From Cloeon dipterum (taxonomy: Eukaryota; Arthropoda; Insecta; Ephemeroptera; Baetidae): 64,000 nucleotides of DNA. The DNA is taken from NCBI RefSeq assembly GCF_949628265.1, contig NC_088788.1, forward strand, positions 20,522,001 to 20,586,000. Direction: 5' to 3'. A program made the position numbers and the translations under genes. The notes under the pieces are model-generated. The model saw nothing but the letters and a program-made list of their open reading frames with translations. It searched no databases and was not told the DNA's origin. Numbering within the stretch: position 1 is the first letter of the stretch; each line of letters opens with the position of its first letter. This document shows positions 11,901 to 26,652 of this stretch, piece by piece.

Positions 11901-14900
11901 AAAATTAAGACGGATCTTGGCGATAAGAATCAATAACATTTATGTATCGTAAAGTTAAAATTCAACGCCCATAACTTCCGACTCATAGTTTAAAGAGAAA
12001 AATAAGAAACAAAGAAGATAGGAGTGTATATTTTTATATCACTTGTAGGAGTTGAACAAATTGATTGCTGACTTCCACAAGTTGTGGTCTTAACAGCAAT
12101 TAGTGAGTCAATTAGTATTCAGATCAGAGCGCTGCGTGAAACGACGATTCATCTGATCAGAATAAAGAATCAACACCACCAAAGTGCACTTTTTACAAGT
12201 CCACTCACTTTCCTGCATTCCGGCGCGAGCTACCTGTTTCGCGGGTAAAGAGTGAGTCATACGCTTTGCACCGCTATTTGACAGTGAATTCGCGTGCTCT
12301 CGGTCGGGTGACGCATCTCACAGATAAATACAGATATCGGAGTCCAGTGAATCAGTATAATTATTGTTCGAATTAGGCGACAGACATTCTGGATTTGTTT
12401 AACACATCATCGTCTTATCAAAATGTGACGCACGAAAAAAACAATTGATTTATGAGCGTGGCCCTTGAATACTACAAATTAGTCACAGTTAAGTGTAGCC
12501 TTCAATTGATGCGGCTGCCAAAATTATATAAATGAACGAAATGAACATTTGGTAATTTTTGTATTTTTAAAATTAATGTATTTATGACTGATTGTGAGAA
12601 TTAACCAACATGATATTAACGTAGTTAAAGTATTAAACGTTTCAGTTGGTACTTAAGTGCTATTTTTATTTGATTATGATTACAATTCATTAAAGATTCA
12701 GGCAGAGTGAAGTGAATGTAAGTAGATCATATCTTCAGTAATTTTCAATATATGTTTGAAGGTTCAGATCCAATTTATATCACCCATCCCATCTCTTCCA
12801 GAGATGTGTTTTAAAGTCGTAAAGAATCAAGTTAGTTCGATAAATCTTTTTTTGAAGCTGCATAATATGTTTTTTTCAAAAGTTGGTTTTGAACCCCACT
12901 TTGCATGCAACTAGAGCACGTATGCATGCAAAACAAAGTTCTCCGTAGTTGTAAGTTTGTTACGGCACCCGTGCAGTTTGTACAAATTAGCCGCGCACTC
13001 GGCCCTTTATGGTCGGTCAGCAATAATTACGTAATGTGCCAAGTCGTAAAGCTGCATAATAAAACGGCTCTTCCAGAGAACAAACGCCGCCGCTTGGATC
13101 GAATGTTGTTGCCTGCGAAACCTCACTTCGATGGCTAACCGAATCACTCGAGTGAGCGCAATCTCGATTTGCGCCGAGAGACTTTGTGAATCCGTCAAAC
13201 CGACAGTTGTTTTGATTGCTTGTCTGGATCAAATGAATCTCAGGAATTACATTATCGATTCATTTAGTCGAACCCTCTTTAGTTTAGCCGCATGAAAGGG
13301 TTTGATGGTTTAAAAGATATTATTATTGTTTTCATGCAGAAAAAGTGATCACCTGAAAAGTTCATTCCCAGTTATTTTATTAAATAAAGCAAAAATATTT
13401 CTATTTTGAGGATTTCACTAGTTTTACCAGCTTCAAATGTTCATCTTCAAATAACTGTCCTGCCGAATTCACCGGCTTTTAGACTTAAGTTATGAATGCA
13501 TTTTTAAATGCCCCAACCTTTTCTTAATTTCAAATCAGTCGGGTGGACTTAAAATTACATATACGCATAAAACCAGCACCGATTTTTGTATCAGTGGTGG
13601 CTTTGAAATGGAATTTGTAACTCGAGTTTTAGTTGACAACAGAGTTTAAACTGACCATACATCAATCGCACCTGGCGTGGTAATTAACAACGTCGGGCGT
13701 GATGAATCGGACTGGTCGTCGTCCGCACATGCAGCGTCAGAGTAACTTACTTGCAGGTCTGCCGGTGCACTCAGGGCTCTGCCGCACTCACACTTTTACC
13801 AACAAGCACACAGCGAGGCGCACCACTCGGCCAAAAAACTCCAACTGCGAGTGCGACGTAGGCCCAACGGCAGCGCCGGCATCCCATCCTAGTCGTGCGC
13901 ATGTCAACCGGCCCTTTTTCTCTCCAACCCGACTCGGTCCTTCGCTTCAGCTTTCCGCTGACCAACTGCCGTCCGATGGAGTTATATGCCTCCATTTTTA
14001 CTCAACAATAAAGAATAAAAATCTGAGCTTCATTGGTCACGACACGCGGCCCGTCATTTATAGTATCAGAGAGGATCGATCCACAAGCTCACTCCCTTCA
14101 CCGCTGAATAAATATTTTATCGAACGATGAAAGGTAGATTTAGCTATAGAGCAATAAACTTTGCAAATAAAAACAGTTTTTATATTGGTATTAAAATATA
14201 TCTATGAAAGATGTTTGCTTGTGTTAAAAAAGTGAGCGCTAAAAATTTATCAAGAATATTTCTTCAAACATTACAAAGTATCTTCTTGGCGCTTGAACAA
14301 CCTACTTTATAAAGCTAACAAGCAGGAGGGTATAGTTTATCAAAAAGTATTGAAACAGCAGCCGAGTAGCAGGTTCTTAATTGATACGCTAACATTATCT
14401 GTAGGGAAGGAATTTTTGTATTATCGAGTGAGGCAGTGCACGCAAACCCCGTAAAATTTATGCAGCACGCACCCACACCGACCGAGAGGAATGGCATCCC
14501 TCAGTGCGATTTAATTAATTTCTAATTTTACTTACGAGTTCAGAAGAGTGAGAGGGAACCGTGGAATGCATGGGTAATCAAGCCGAAAATTATGCAGCGA
14601 GCATCCTTTTTCTCCGTGCAACCGCGTGCGATATCGGTCGCAAGCCACTTGAAACTTTAGTGTGAAAGACGAAGAATGGTGCATATTCAGTCAAGCGTGT
14701 AATTTGTTTTACTGGCAATGATTAGGTAAGAAAACTTCCTGGAAATTTTAATATTTCTTAAGTTAATTCAATTTAACACAAAGTTTGCTGCAATGTAGGC
14801 ACGAAATAAACGTATTCTCTCATGTCAAATTCAAAAGCCTTTTAGGCAGCTGCATCATTTCCCTAAACGTCTCAATCAGCAAGTTTAATTAGTGGCCGCG

Positions 14901-17900
14901 GGGGGTGTCTAAACCGTTTGAAATTCAAATTCGCTCCCTGACAACTGCATCCACGATCCGGTTGGAAAAAACACTTGTCTGTCATCAGCGAAATGTATAG
15001 AAATGCAATGAGTTCAGCTGTTGAAGCTCAATTGCATCGGGAATAATTGAATCAAGTGCGTCGGCACTCGAAGGAAACACGCGAACAAGCGAGTGGCTAA
15101 CTAGCACCAGAATAGGGCGGGGGTGCAAATGCTAGAAGCCAACAACCCTTGTGCGAGAGGGAGCGGCACAGCTGGATACCCAGCGTTTCGGGAAAGAGGA
15201 ACGTGTAAAAAAATGAGAAATGGTTTGAAACGCGTGTTCATCGATCCTTTTTTTACAATTTTATATTTAATGAATTAGTTTTGAATGGAAAAAATCTGCC
15301 AACTAACTTTTTTACAATATCATTTGAAGCTCTGACGGTGTGTTGTAAGCTTTCCATAATATTTATTTTCAAGGCAATTTTATCATCAATTCAAAGAAAT
15401 AATACGGATTTAATAGTGATATTCAAAGAAAGTATGCATGTTTCCATTTTTTATGAGAAAATAAATAAAAAATGAACTCAAACCAAAAAGGAATCTGAAA
15501 TAGAGGATCAAGAACTCTTCGTTTAAATGCCAGGTTTAACCGATTTTAATGATTTTGATTGTATTTAGTTGCATTTTTAGCTTTAAGATACTTTCTTTGC
15601 AAACCTTTTGCTAATGATATATGTTCCAGTAATTAGTAATTCATTTTATACAACTGATCATATTATATAATATCGCTTGTATATCCAATTTATTTGTTTG
15701 TGTTGACAAATGTGCAAATCAATATGTTAAAAAGAGAAACAATATTGTTGAATATACATGTAAAAACATTTTTTGAATTGTGTTTGTTATTTTAGCAAAA
15801 CAAATTTGATAGATATGAGTGATTAAAACCAAAATTATAACTCAGTTGAGCATCCAAACCCATTTCCAGTCTAAATTGTCCAAGGTTTGGATATCAAAAA
15901 TACATTTTTGGGAGCTTCCTGCTTTTTCGGATGCATCGCGGCGACCTGACGGCGGGTAATATGTAATTGCGCTGCAGGGGTGGAGTGGCGGCGGCCTCGC
16001 CGACCGACCGCCGACCGTCCAGCCAGCGAGCACGCATGCGCCCGGCCCGTTGAGAGAAAGGAGAAGAGCCTTCATTCAGCAGATCGATAATATCGTGTAT
16101 TTCCACCCCAGCAGTGGCGTGGTTGCTGCGCCCCCGAGGAAGGAGCGCTTTCCTCTCTTTCCTACCTGCCTGCCTTCTTGAGTTGTAGTAATGTCACTTT
16201 AAGTAATTAATGAACTCGTCCGTGCACCCTCATCAGTGGCCCTTTGCTCTCGGCTCTAGTTCGTGCCCTCGCGAGCGGCGGGCGAAAAGTTGTGCTGCGC
16301 GGTTTTACGGCCGCATTTGGAAATTAAAAGTTGTGCAGCGGTAAACGCCGGATTAAGGGCCTTTGTAGAGTCGCGAAAGCAGCAAATCTGCCGTTTCTCA
16401 AAGTTAATCCTTGTTTTTTTTTTCTCTCTTCGTGTCTGTCCCCTCGTCGTCTGCATTTGCATTTTAATGCTTTGCGTGCTCAATCCTAAGGAAAATGTCA
16501 TACAGACCATCACTGGATCGCGCCACGCGTTGTTAACTTTAATTTGAGAAAGAATAAAAATCAATTGTTGGCATAAGCTGACTTTTGATTTTTAAGTAGC
16601 GTTTTGCTACATTAAGATGCAAATTTTTTTCATCCAAAGTATATGGTGTAGCATTTTGGCAGCACTTTAGGAAAATGCACTTAAAAGAGCTCAATTAAGG
16701 GAAGAATTTTCAGGACTGTAAAACTGTTGTGAATAAGTGAGACGAAAATCGTTTGTGACAGTCCGTATTCCGTTGTTTTTCTTTGTTTGCAGTTAACAAG
16801 GAATATTTATGAATTACTTTAGAGATATGAAAAAAATATCATGTTTTAATCAGGCACAACATGGTGTATGATCATTTTTCATCGTGTTCGTTTTAGAGCA
16901 GACTACCAATTAATTTCGGCCTTCATAAATTAAATCATTACAGTTAACCGTATTTGGGAACATTTTTTAAAATTAAATTTATGGTTTGCATTACAATGAA
17001 CATATTACCGACACGAACTGAAAATTCTTAAATGCTGAAAATATAATAACTGACATGTGAATGTTTAGTAATTTCACCTAGTTACGCGAGATAATTCCAC
17101 TGTCATTTGTTCTTTTATCTAATTGACTTATTGTTATCGGCGAAACCATTCAGAAACGTTTGCTTGAACACAGCAGCAATCAAATTGCAGTGGCGGTGCA
17201 AATCCATTCCTTGTCGGGCCAATGAGAATAGGTTTGGGCACAGCAGCAGTAGTGGGTAGGACCGAAATCAATAATAGTGTAATGCTATGTAGGGCTCTTT
17301 CATTCCGCCACCACGGCCGCCACTTAGATTTAGGTCAAGCCATTGTATGCGAGCTCATACAGCGGCGGCACTTCTCTCTCACTCACTCCAAGGGGTGACT
17401 GACGAACCAGCCAGCAACCAGCACCACCGACCGCACCAGACGAGACCATTCTTTCTCGCCGTGTCTTTGTGCCGGTGCATCCATGCATGCGGCCGATTCA
17501 TTTCCAGACCAGCCCATAAATAGGTTGAACACAGATTCTGATGGCGAAATGTGTCAGCGGACCGTTTTGTCCCCCCTTTGACCTTTTCTGCTCGTTTGTG
17601 TTCACCCGCACGAAAATGTATTTTGCAAGTAAAACAAGTTGGAGTTTCAGAGCAAATAATGATAACCTGTTTCGCTCGCAGGTGCAGCGATACAAAGTTG
17701 GGGAATTGAGTTTGCTTACGATACAAAATCGACGTGGTCATACAGATTGGGAACACTGTCCATCTCTTTTGAAACGTGGGTGGTCGCCAGTGACAAGAAA
17801 TCGATGTGACAATGAGTGAGAGCGAATTGGCGCAAAGAGGCCGCAGAGAAACTCCCCGTCAGCTGCGTCTACAGCTCTGATTAAGTGTAAGTAAAGGTGA

Positions 17901-20900
17901 CTGACAAAACACCGCCTCAGTCGTGTAAAGCACTGAGGTGGTACAAAATTTGGAGGTAAGTTTTCCAGCAATTGGCACGTAGGAGACACGACGACGAATT
18001 TGTGCCCGCTCGCTCGACGGGGCGGCATTGAAGGAGCTGCTGACGTCAGAGCAGAAGCAGCCCCCGCATGCACACTTGAACATTCAACTGAAAAAATGCG
18101 CCAAGAGGGTGGGATCACGCAAGCATTAACCCATCGCGACGCAAAGAGAGCAAGAATGCTCTGACGATGAGAGCAAATAAGACAGGGTTTGAGGGACAAG
18201 AGTGGAAAAGAGCCAATATTGTGTTGCGGATCAATGTTGTAGGAGCCTTTGTAAATGCAAAATGCGGGGGATGTAGCATTGTTCCAAGTGTGAGGCAGAA
18301 ATTAGAGGGGTATCAATTTGATAGGTTATGGAATGTTGTGCTGTGTTGAAAGTTGTCCTTCCTGAGAGACAGCCATTTTGAAATCAGATTTTTACTCATA
18401 GCGGGAGCAATGAACTAAAAAATCGATTGTTTCGCAGATATCCGAAAACACTACCGCGCTCGCTTGATTTTTTTCATTTATTCACACACCTTTATAGAAT
18501 TGTCGTATGCACATTTCTAGCTGACAGGTCGATGTAACACCCCTCGAGCGAAATTTTGACGGCTATTTTTGCGCGATTTTAATAATGCAAAAGGCATTAG
18601 CAGCTGACGAATGTCAATTGCACAGCGAAACAAGAGCAGAGTGAAAATTTGAAACGCCATCAGATGTCACCGTGTAATTAGGTGTGTCGCACCAGAGCAG
18701 CTGTCGTTTTCCCATCATCTTTGCGATTGCTGCAGGCCAATCAATTTTAAATTTGCATAAACAACACAAACACGGTGCGATCGCTCTTGCGTATGAATAA
18801 CAATTTGTGACTGGCTGGCAACGACGCACGAAACTACATTATTTTTAGCTCCAACCGAAAGCACCATCGACCAATTTCCGCAAACAAATTTCGCATCACA
18901 GTATAACTAACGAGACTCCTAACGGATCGAGAGTCAAAGTGATCATTTTTAGAATGTGCATATCTTAGACTAGACACAAATGTAAACTATACGAAAAATG
19001 GATCTTACCTAGATTCCTACGGCCTGCTCCTACAAGCTCTACACCTGAAAAATACAAGTGTTTTTTAATTGCATGGTGAAATAAAGTTCAAATACAAAAG
19101 TTAAAAAGTTGGCAAAGAGGTAGAATTATTCTTAAATGGAATAATTAACTAAAACAGGGCGGTTCTGGGTAATTATTACTTGATCTCTTAAGCACTGTAT
19201 TTATTTAGCATGATAAAGAGAACAGCGTCTGCGGTTGACCCTTATTTTGACAAATGGTAATGAAAGACAAATGAGTCTTGAAAGTCGGGGCTCTGGAGCA
19301 AATGCGACGCAAGTAGCGAAAAGGGAGTGAGTAATTTGCATGAGAAATGCATAAATAATGCACAATCTGCAATTCACACAGTGTTGTGCGAGAGGCCAAG
19401 GAATAAATTATGAAAGTGCTTGTCGACACTTTGGCTGATATACACAGACATGCCGTGAAATATGTATCACATCTTGACACTCAAGTGGAGAAGTTTGTAG
19501 CCTGAAAACATAAGAAGCACGCTTCCAACATTTCGAGTGGGCCCTTCGCTGCAAACCTTGTGTGCCAGACTTAATTTTACAAGAAATAAAACAGCGAGGG
19601 AGAAAAACTTTGTTCTAACTGCAACTGGTTCGCGAGGCTAATTTAAATTCAGACACCGGCCGCGCTGCTGGTGATAGAAAAATTGCTCTATTTTCATAAC
19701 TGAAAGGCTTTCCTTGTCGCAAAACACGCGCCATCGGCTGGGGAGAAACTTCATTTCCCTGCTTCTTGAAAACGCAGTTAGCAATCGGCCGCAGGCTTTC
19801 CGCTCAGTGCGTCTGCCCGCCAGGCGAGGGGGTGCCCCAAGAAAAACACTCCCTCGGGAGGTATTAATCCAAGACCTAGTCCACCGAGCTCAATATTACA
19901 TAAATGAAAAACAGCATCAGACCAATGAAAGAGCCGAGTGGGCGAGCAAATCAAGCCCCCGACCCGCTCTTTGATGCACCTTCCTCCTCGTCTGCAGCCT
20001 GTCTGTAGCCATAAAACTGCCGAGGAAATGGGAAGAGTGGCTGACCCTCGGGTGGAAATCCAAAAGAGACTTTCTCTTTATTTTGGGAAACCATTTCTGG
20101 CCACGGGAAAGGCAAAAACTGTAATTTGCCTCTTTTCGACTCTCAGCAAAAAATAAATTACATTTTATTTCCCACGTTTCCAAATCGTTGCCCCTTGATG
20201 TCACGGCAGTTTTATAGCTCAGCGGACGAACCATCATATTTCTGATAGAAATATTGTATTTTTCGTATTTTTCCTTAAAGGAAAAATCTATCAAATATCT
20301 TCCCAAAGAAAAACTCAAGCGACATGACCGTGGCAGATTAAACTAAAATGCATCTTAGCGAGAGAATTATATTTGACGTTCATTTTAACTGAGGTATTTT
20401 GCAAAAAAAGTTATTCATGTTGCAATATTAATATTATTTCTACAGTAAACGAAGTACACGTCAGGTTTCAGAAATTAAAATAAATAGCAACTGTCAGTCA
20501 TAGTTTGAACGGATTGGTGCAAGGTAATCGAGAAAATTTCATTTCATGCAAGCTGCGTGCAACCGTCGGAGCGATGTTTTTTTCTTATTTCATGAAGAGA
20601 TGAAGGGGCCATCAATAATTTTATATTGCGAGACGACTTCTCTGCATAACGACGGCGGGAGGAAAATCTGAATTATTAACAAAGTTTTTGTGCTCTTTTC
20701 TTACGGGAAGAGCAGCTTGTTTATTTGTTTGCAGCGCGGGATGACGATTTCTCACCGAATTAAGGCAGCCGAATGAAATATGGAGTGCAGCACCCTTTGA
20801 CTCCCTATTGTTTTATGTAAATGCTGCTGCTGCGAATGCAAATCGCGTTTTATACAGCTGCTGCGTGCTTGTTTACTCCGAAACGATAAAATGGAAAAAC

Positions 20901-20940
20901 GCCGAATGAAAGAAGAAAAGGAATAAAAATCGCTGCAAAG
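8944..20940. other. Noncoding interval, no gene supported
   Basis: No splice-consistent exon chain is visible. The longest open frames (for example 13699-14130 plus, 17738-18199 minus, 19917-20318 minus) give unrecognisable translations without coding-like codon use. GC-rich patches occur at about 15930-16060 and 17300-17500. The first has overlapping minus-strand frames, but I cannot join it to anything. Palindromic CRE-type octamers TGACGTCA lie at 9157-9164 and 18041-18048. Confidence 0.55.
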
Positions 20941-21150
20941 ATGCGGTATAAAAAAGTTACGGTTGCCAACAGCTTTTTGAATTTCATCTACGCGCAGAAG
21001 ATGGAGCTGCTCCCGAGATGGAACCGGTCCGCGTCTATCGAGATGTTCCTGCAGAATGACACTCAGAGCCGAACCCCTGGAGAAACGAACGCACCTGGCA
21101 GCAGATTTTCAGACACAAGAGCGGTCGTAAATATCAAGGAGCGTGTGTAA
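20941..21150 (+). CDS. Candidate small ORF, 69 aa, unrecognised
   Basis: An ATG (context AAAG-ATG) opens a 69-codon frame ending in TAA. Codon use looks more coding-like than the surroundings, with many C or G third positions in the middle. The product is mixed hydrophobic and charged (start MRYKKVTVAN, end VVNIKERV) with no signal peptide or known motif. There is an internal CAG at about 20998, so part of it could instead be a spliced exon. A chance ORF of this length is quite possible. I assign no function. Confidence 0.2.
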   Translation: MRYKKVTVANSFLNFIYAQKMELLPRWNRSASIEMFLQNDTQSRTPGETNAPGSRFSDTRAVVNIKERV

Positions 21151-21365
21151 TGAGCGCGTTTCCTTCGTTGCCAATGGATACTTCGGAGATCCAGCAGTTT
21201 TGAGTGATACGAGACCTCTTGAATTGTTTTCAGGCACGTGAGAAGACTCCTAGGATATTGTACTTGATTGCATTCCCTCCCGTAACATTTTTCCAGCTAT
21301 TTATATGATTCCTTCCAATTTTCAAATATCTTTATTATTCTACGATTTATCTTGAGAAAGTTCTC

Positions 21366-21400
21366 CAGGTTGCATGCTTAGTGTAAAAGTATGCAACCTG
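21366..21400. repeat. 35-nt near-perfect hairpin
   Basis: CAGGTTGCAT (21366-21375) and its exact reverse complement (21391-21400) are joined by inner bases that continue the stem through one G-T and three further pairs. This gives about 14 bp around a loop of about 7 bases. It is compact and self-complementary but shorter than a usual miRNA precursor. Its function is unknown. Confidence 0.6.
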
Positions 21401-24400
21401 CGCAGCACGCGTGTTATTTAGCCTGCACCGGATTCTGTACATTATGCTAACTGAAAGGAACATCATGTAGAAATTATGCAGTTTTTCTTGTAGTTATTCG
21501 TGGATATAAGCAAGTGCTGAACTACTGATTCAATTTCATAATTCACTTTGAATACTAAAAATTTTAGTCGCTGTTTTAAAAAAAGTGCAAGTTCTTACGA
21601 GAATTATGCGATTTATGTAATAATAAAATAAAGCAACATTCGTGCACGACGGAGAAAGATATTGGATGACGATAATTGAGATATTCGTCAGCAGATTCAC
21701 CTTGGCAGTCATCAGCATATATCGAGGGCCGCAGGCAAAAAAAAGATGGTTTCAGTTATATGACCCGTCGTCGTTGTTAAATTAGCGTACTCGGCGTGAC
21801 GATAGTGTCATAAGGGCCATTAATTTGGCTGGGGCAGTGCGCACGGGCGGCCGAAAAATTGCAGCGCCATTAGATGGGCCCTAATAACGCCATCTGGCCG
21901 CACTTTAATAGCAATAGATGCCGCTATCGCTGCGCATTATCAGTGATGGAGTGTTGCCATAATTTCACCCAACGGGGACATCGCGTTTTCATAAATCAGC
22001 TAGATTCATTTTCGAGGGCGCAGGTGACTCCATAAGGGTCGTTTGCACATTCATATTGGCGCCTCGTTTGTGCAGCTTGAACGTGTAATGAATTAATTAA
22101 ACTGTTCGGCCAGCTAGGTAATTGGACTGTATGATTTTTACGGCACAGAATCGGGAAAATAAAAAAGAGCATGTTGTGTAAACTCTCACAAAACCTAACA
22201 AAGCTGCGGGTTTCATTTTATTTTTAACTGTTTTTAAATTTAATGGAAACAACATCGACTTTAATCGATATGACCGGTGCAATAAGATTTTATGGATTTG
22301 AAGAGTTACTTTTCAAAATATTCTTAGTACTTGTTACACTCCAGTAGCAGAAATTTTGAAGTATATTAAACCTGAACCGCAATCATAGCTAAAAAAATTT
22401 CAAGATTCGCCCTCATGACAACAAAGCAGCTTGAGGATTTTTTGTACCAAAATCGCACGCTAACTCCAGCGTACCACAAAGGTAAAACTTTTTCAGGAAA
22501 CAAAAAGCAATTTCGAGAGTACTCCAATTTATAATTAGAGGCAGTGCTTGTGCGGCAACAAGGGGAACATTGCCGCCGGCCAAAAACACATATCAACGCG
22601 GTGTTTTTCGTTCCGCCGAATTTAAGGGGCAAAGCCTGGTGAAAGCAGAAAAATAGAGGCTCGCAATTATTTTTTAATGAGTAAGGGGAAAGGTGAAAGA
22701 GCCCATCTTCATTTGCCGCGCCGCTTGAATAGCCGGCAGAGTTTGCAGCTCGGCGCCGGCATTCAATGAATGACACGCTGCACGAGGAGGGCGGTGCCAC
22801 GCCGATCAATATTCTGCTAACATTTGCACCATGCCGACGCTTCAAAAGCGCCAAGCACACGGGTGAAGGCGCGACCGGCGTGCTTTTGCATCCCCGCGCA
22901 AACTGAACTGCAATGGATTGCGCCCTTTCCAAAGCCCCTCGCTTTTCAGTTTTGGAAGGAAGAAAAAATAACACGGAAAACCTCTTTACGGACATCAAGA
23001 TGAACTGCTTTTTGATTGGAATCTCTTTACAAGCAATCTATTGAAGCCATAGGGTTGGAATTTTGAACCGAATCTGATCACATGAGGTTTCCAAAAGCAT
23101 TAATATTGTTCCACCAACGTTTAACGGCTTTTTTTATTTAATTTCTAAATGCTCAAGACAAATCATTTGGAAAATAGCGCTGACGAGGGTGAAAAAGAAT
23201 GAATGAATGCCATTTTCAGGGTTTTTGCAGTCACCCCCGTGGCGGCCAATTCCGCTGCAGACAAAGAGGCAGACGAAATGTAAATTCCCACTGCTCTGTG
23301 TGGATTTGCAATTTACTTTTTATCTCGCTCTCGGCGGAGAGGCAAATTGCAGCTCGCAGCAAAAAGATTTGGACGAAACAGGTGAAAAATTGCCCGGCCG
23401 TTTTATCAACGCAAACACAACGAAACAAAGGCTGCAAAAAAGGAGGAGCCGCGCGCTATGTATCTGCAGAAGAAATTAATGTTTTTCCGCAGTACAGAGA
23501 CCACGAGCTCGCTCTTTCTCTCTAGCTTGGTGAACGAGAGACACTGAGGATAGACAGAGAGGAGTGGCAACGGTCGCTTATCTCCGCCGCAGACCCGAAT
23601 ATAAATTGCGCCTATTACCTCGTACTTTATACTCCGTTGATGCGCAAAGTGGCGAGATGAATTTCCTTCTCTGCTTTGTTTCCGTCTAAGCCGATTTCGA
23701 GACGAGAACCAAGGTAGAATAAAATTATACGTCTTTATTCAAGAAAAGCTTGCATTATTCCGACTCTTCTTTGCAAAAACCTTTGGTTTAAGTACATATT
23801 GCAGCTGGGTGCATTGACACAGCTTAATTAGGGATTAAATGTACCCATTGTTTGAATGACGAGAGTGCAAACACCCTCAAAATAGAGGTTGGTTATAAAA
23901 GAGTGTCAAGTAAATTAATTATAAATAGTTGCTTTCCCTGGCTCTTTGCGACTTGTATTCATTCTTTTAAGTGCGAATAAATAAGTTGTAATATCGATAT
24001 TTAACTGTCCATACGAAGCGATTAAAACCTCAATTTTTTAGAGGACAGGTATGATGAAATTAAATACATTAATTCTTCTCACTTCAAAATCGCATTACAT
24101 TATAAATAAGTCGCAGTAAGAAGCAGTGAAAAAGGGCACAATTCCTGGCAAAAAAAATCATGCTCTTGAGCACAAAGTCGAAATAATGCCGTGAATGATG
24201 CTGCAGTTTCTGATTGGTCACCTACCCACCCGTCACCAGATAGAAAGTAGTATTCATGAAAATAAAGCTAATTGAAAGATCATAAAATGAGTCTTTGGTG
24301 CACATCAATTTGTGATACGTTAACTATTTTAAAACTTGATCACGTACCTCCCAAACTGAAAGCAATTTTGCAAGCTTGATAAACTCGGCGTTGTAACCAA

Positions 24401-26652
24401 CACAACAACTTTGCACAATCCAGTGTTCGCTCTGAGCGGAAAGTACACATATAGTTGCTTTGTGCGGAAACGTGTGGCGCGTCCGTGACATTTACCTTGG
24501 TTGCCAGCAAGCCATAACAATGCACACAATTGTGCGTCAAAGCAGCTGGCGTGAGCCATTCGATATTTAACACGGTGAAAATGCGTAGGAGAGCAGCATT
24601 ATTTGCAACAGTGCACCAACCCATAATTAATTCATTCAAAGCTATCGTGGTTTCAATAAATGAAAACTCTGATGTTGACGTAGCCAAAAATATGCTCGCT
24701 CATTTTCATTCATTTCGCACCGTGAAGTAAAATTATGCGGTTACAAACAAACAACTCAAGTAATTCGTTCCCATTAGTTTCTACCAATGTTTCCTCATCA
24801 AAAGTCAAAAAGAGAAAAAAAAATTGTTGACTCGTGTGGCGATATTTTAAATTGTTGCATCAAACAAGCAAAACGAAAAGAGTCAGAGTTTTGAATTCCA
24901 AAAATATTCACCCTAATTAGGTTAAGCCGTTTAAAAACAGGTGCAACGCATACAAATGCATGCACAACAAGCAGCTGTATTATAATTTTTATCTCCAACA
25001 GACGGAATGGAGCAGAAGAAAATGTTCTCTGTGTTGGCAGAGGGAAATATTTTTACGACTGCGCGCCGAGATAAAATTCTTCGTCAACGGCGTCAAAAGT
25101 TACAAACGTGACGTCAACGCGAACAAAATAAAGTTGCTTCGAGAATGAAAGGAAAAGTCAGCGGTGACTGCATCAGGTACGAATTTTCTCCACAGGGATG
25201 AATATAAGTTTTAAAAAAGGGCAAAACAAAAGCGGTGGCATTTTCAAATAGACGTCAGAGTGGCGTGGGGCGCCGGAAAAAGCAGCCTTACAAATGGACT
25301 GTAGGCAAAATCCTATTTTGCATTGTTCAGAATCCTTTGAAAATCAATCAGTGCTCTATTGAACCGAACTGACAAGGTGCGAGTGAGCAAGCAAGCAGAA
25401 CTCGTGCAACAATGAATTGGAGCCGCGAATGTGATCAAACTGGCAAAATAATGTTCAGTTGCAAATATGGCTGCTGCTTTTCATGAAATGCTGGGGCATT
25501 GAAACGTTTGGATAAACAGCTAGGACTACTTTTAAATTCCATAAAGAGGCAATTTAACATGTGTGCTCCAATTGAATCCGATTCGGTCAAATTGAACAAT
25601 ATGGCGATCATTGCCGGGGTGATGGTAGAGTCTCGCATTACACCCATTAATGCAGTGCAACCCATCAGATTTTTAAACATGAATGGAATTTAAAGTTTTG
25701 TTAAAAAGGTAGTGGTGTTCCCAATGGTCCAAAAATGTTCAATCGGTTGACTAGGAAAAACAGGAGTTGGAAAATACTAACACACAAAAATGTTAACAAT
25801 TTTTTTTTATTGAAACACGACAGTAAAAGGACCACAGAAATTTTAATTGGAACTGATTGTTAAAAATTTAATCACTTTGATCAATCAAATGATAGAGACA
25901 AACAGAAACAAATACCCCACTGGAATTACGTACTACGCATTGTTCTTGATTGGTATTTATGTAGCCTGACTTTAGATTTTAGCGACATTTATATTGAGTA
26001 TTGCAAAATTTATAAAAGCCAGAAAATATTGACGAGCAGAATTTTGAAAAGTTGAAACACATCAAATGAAAAGTCTCACCTTAAGCTTAATGCTCCAGAA
26101 CAAAAGTATTCACATTTCACGTCAATTAACTTGGTTCTCGCTATGTCTCTGGAGATTCATTTGAGCGTTTCAGGCTGCTTTTCAATTAGGCACGTTACAA
26201 GCATGTGCTGTAGGGCCTCTGCTCGCTCAACGACACACTTTGCCGTGAATTAAACGTCCCATTAATGCTTATTTAGAGCACAAGCCACGGAGAATGTATT
26301 GAAAGCGAGTTGTTGCTGATCATATAGCGAGCAGCGATGGCTTGTCTTTGAAGTTCGCAAACTAGGTCTTCTGAAACCTAATTCAGAAATTATTCTTGCA
26401 CTGCACAAGCAAATCACTTTTGCTGCATAGAAATTTCTGAAGCGAGGAAAAAGCATGACATGTGTATGACGTTTCTTGATTTCTCTTAGTACTTATCCCT
26501 ATTTTATCGAGTTGAATGCCGGTGACAATTGTATAGGCAGTAATTTTACGAGAGCTATGTTTATCAATTTTTAATTTAACAATTTTAATTTATGACTATG
26601 ACATCCAAAACAAAACAAAAATTAAATAAAAAAAACCAATAACCAATAACCA
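21401..26652. other. Noncoding interval, no gene supported
   Basis: I see no credible gene. A 210-codon open frame on the minus strand (22366-22998) is the longest in the window, but its translation is Cys/Ser/Arg-rich and resembles nothing. I treat it as chance. A TGACGTCA octamer lies at 25109-25116. The last hundred bases are very A-rich and include a tandem CCAATAA just before the SINE-like element. Confidence 0.5.

Noticed and set aside
13699..14130. 143-codon plus-strand open frame
   Set aside because: Low-complexity, unrecognised translation with no supporting splice sites or codon bias.
22366..22998. 210-codon open frame on the minus strand
   Set aside because: It is the longest single ORF, but the translation is Cys/Ser/Arg-rich, unrecognisable and without coding-like third positions. 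Treated as chance.
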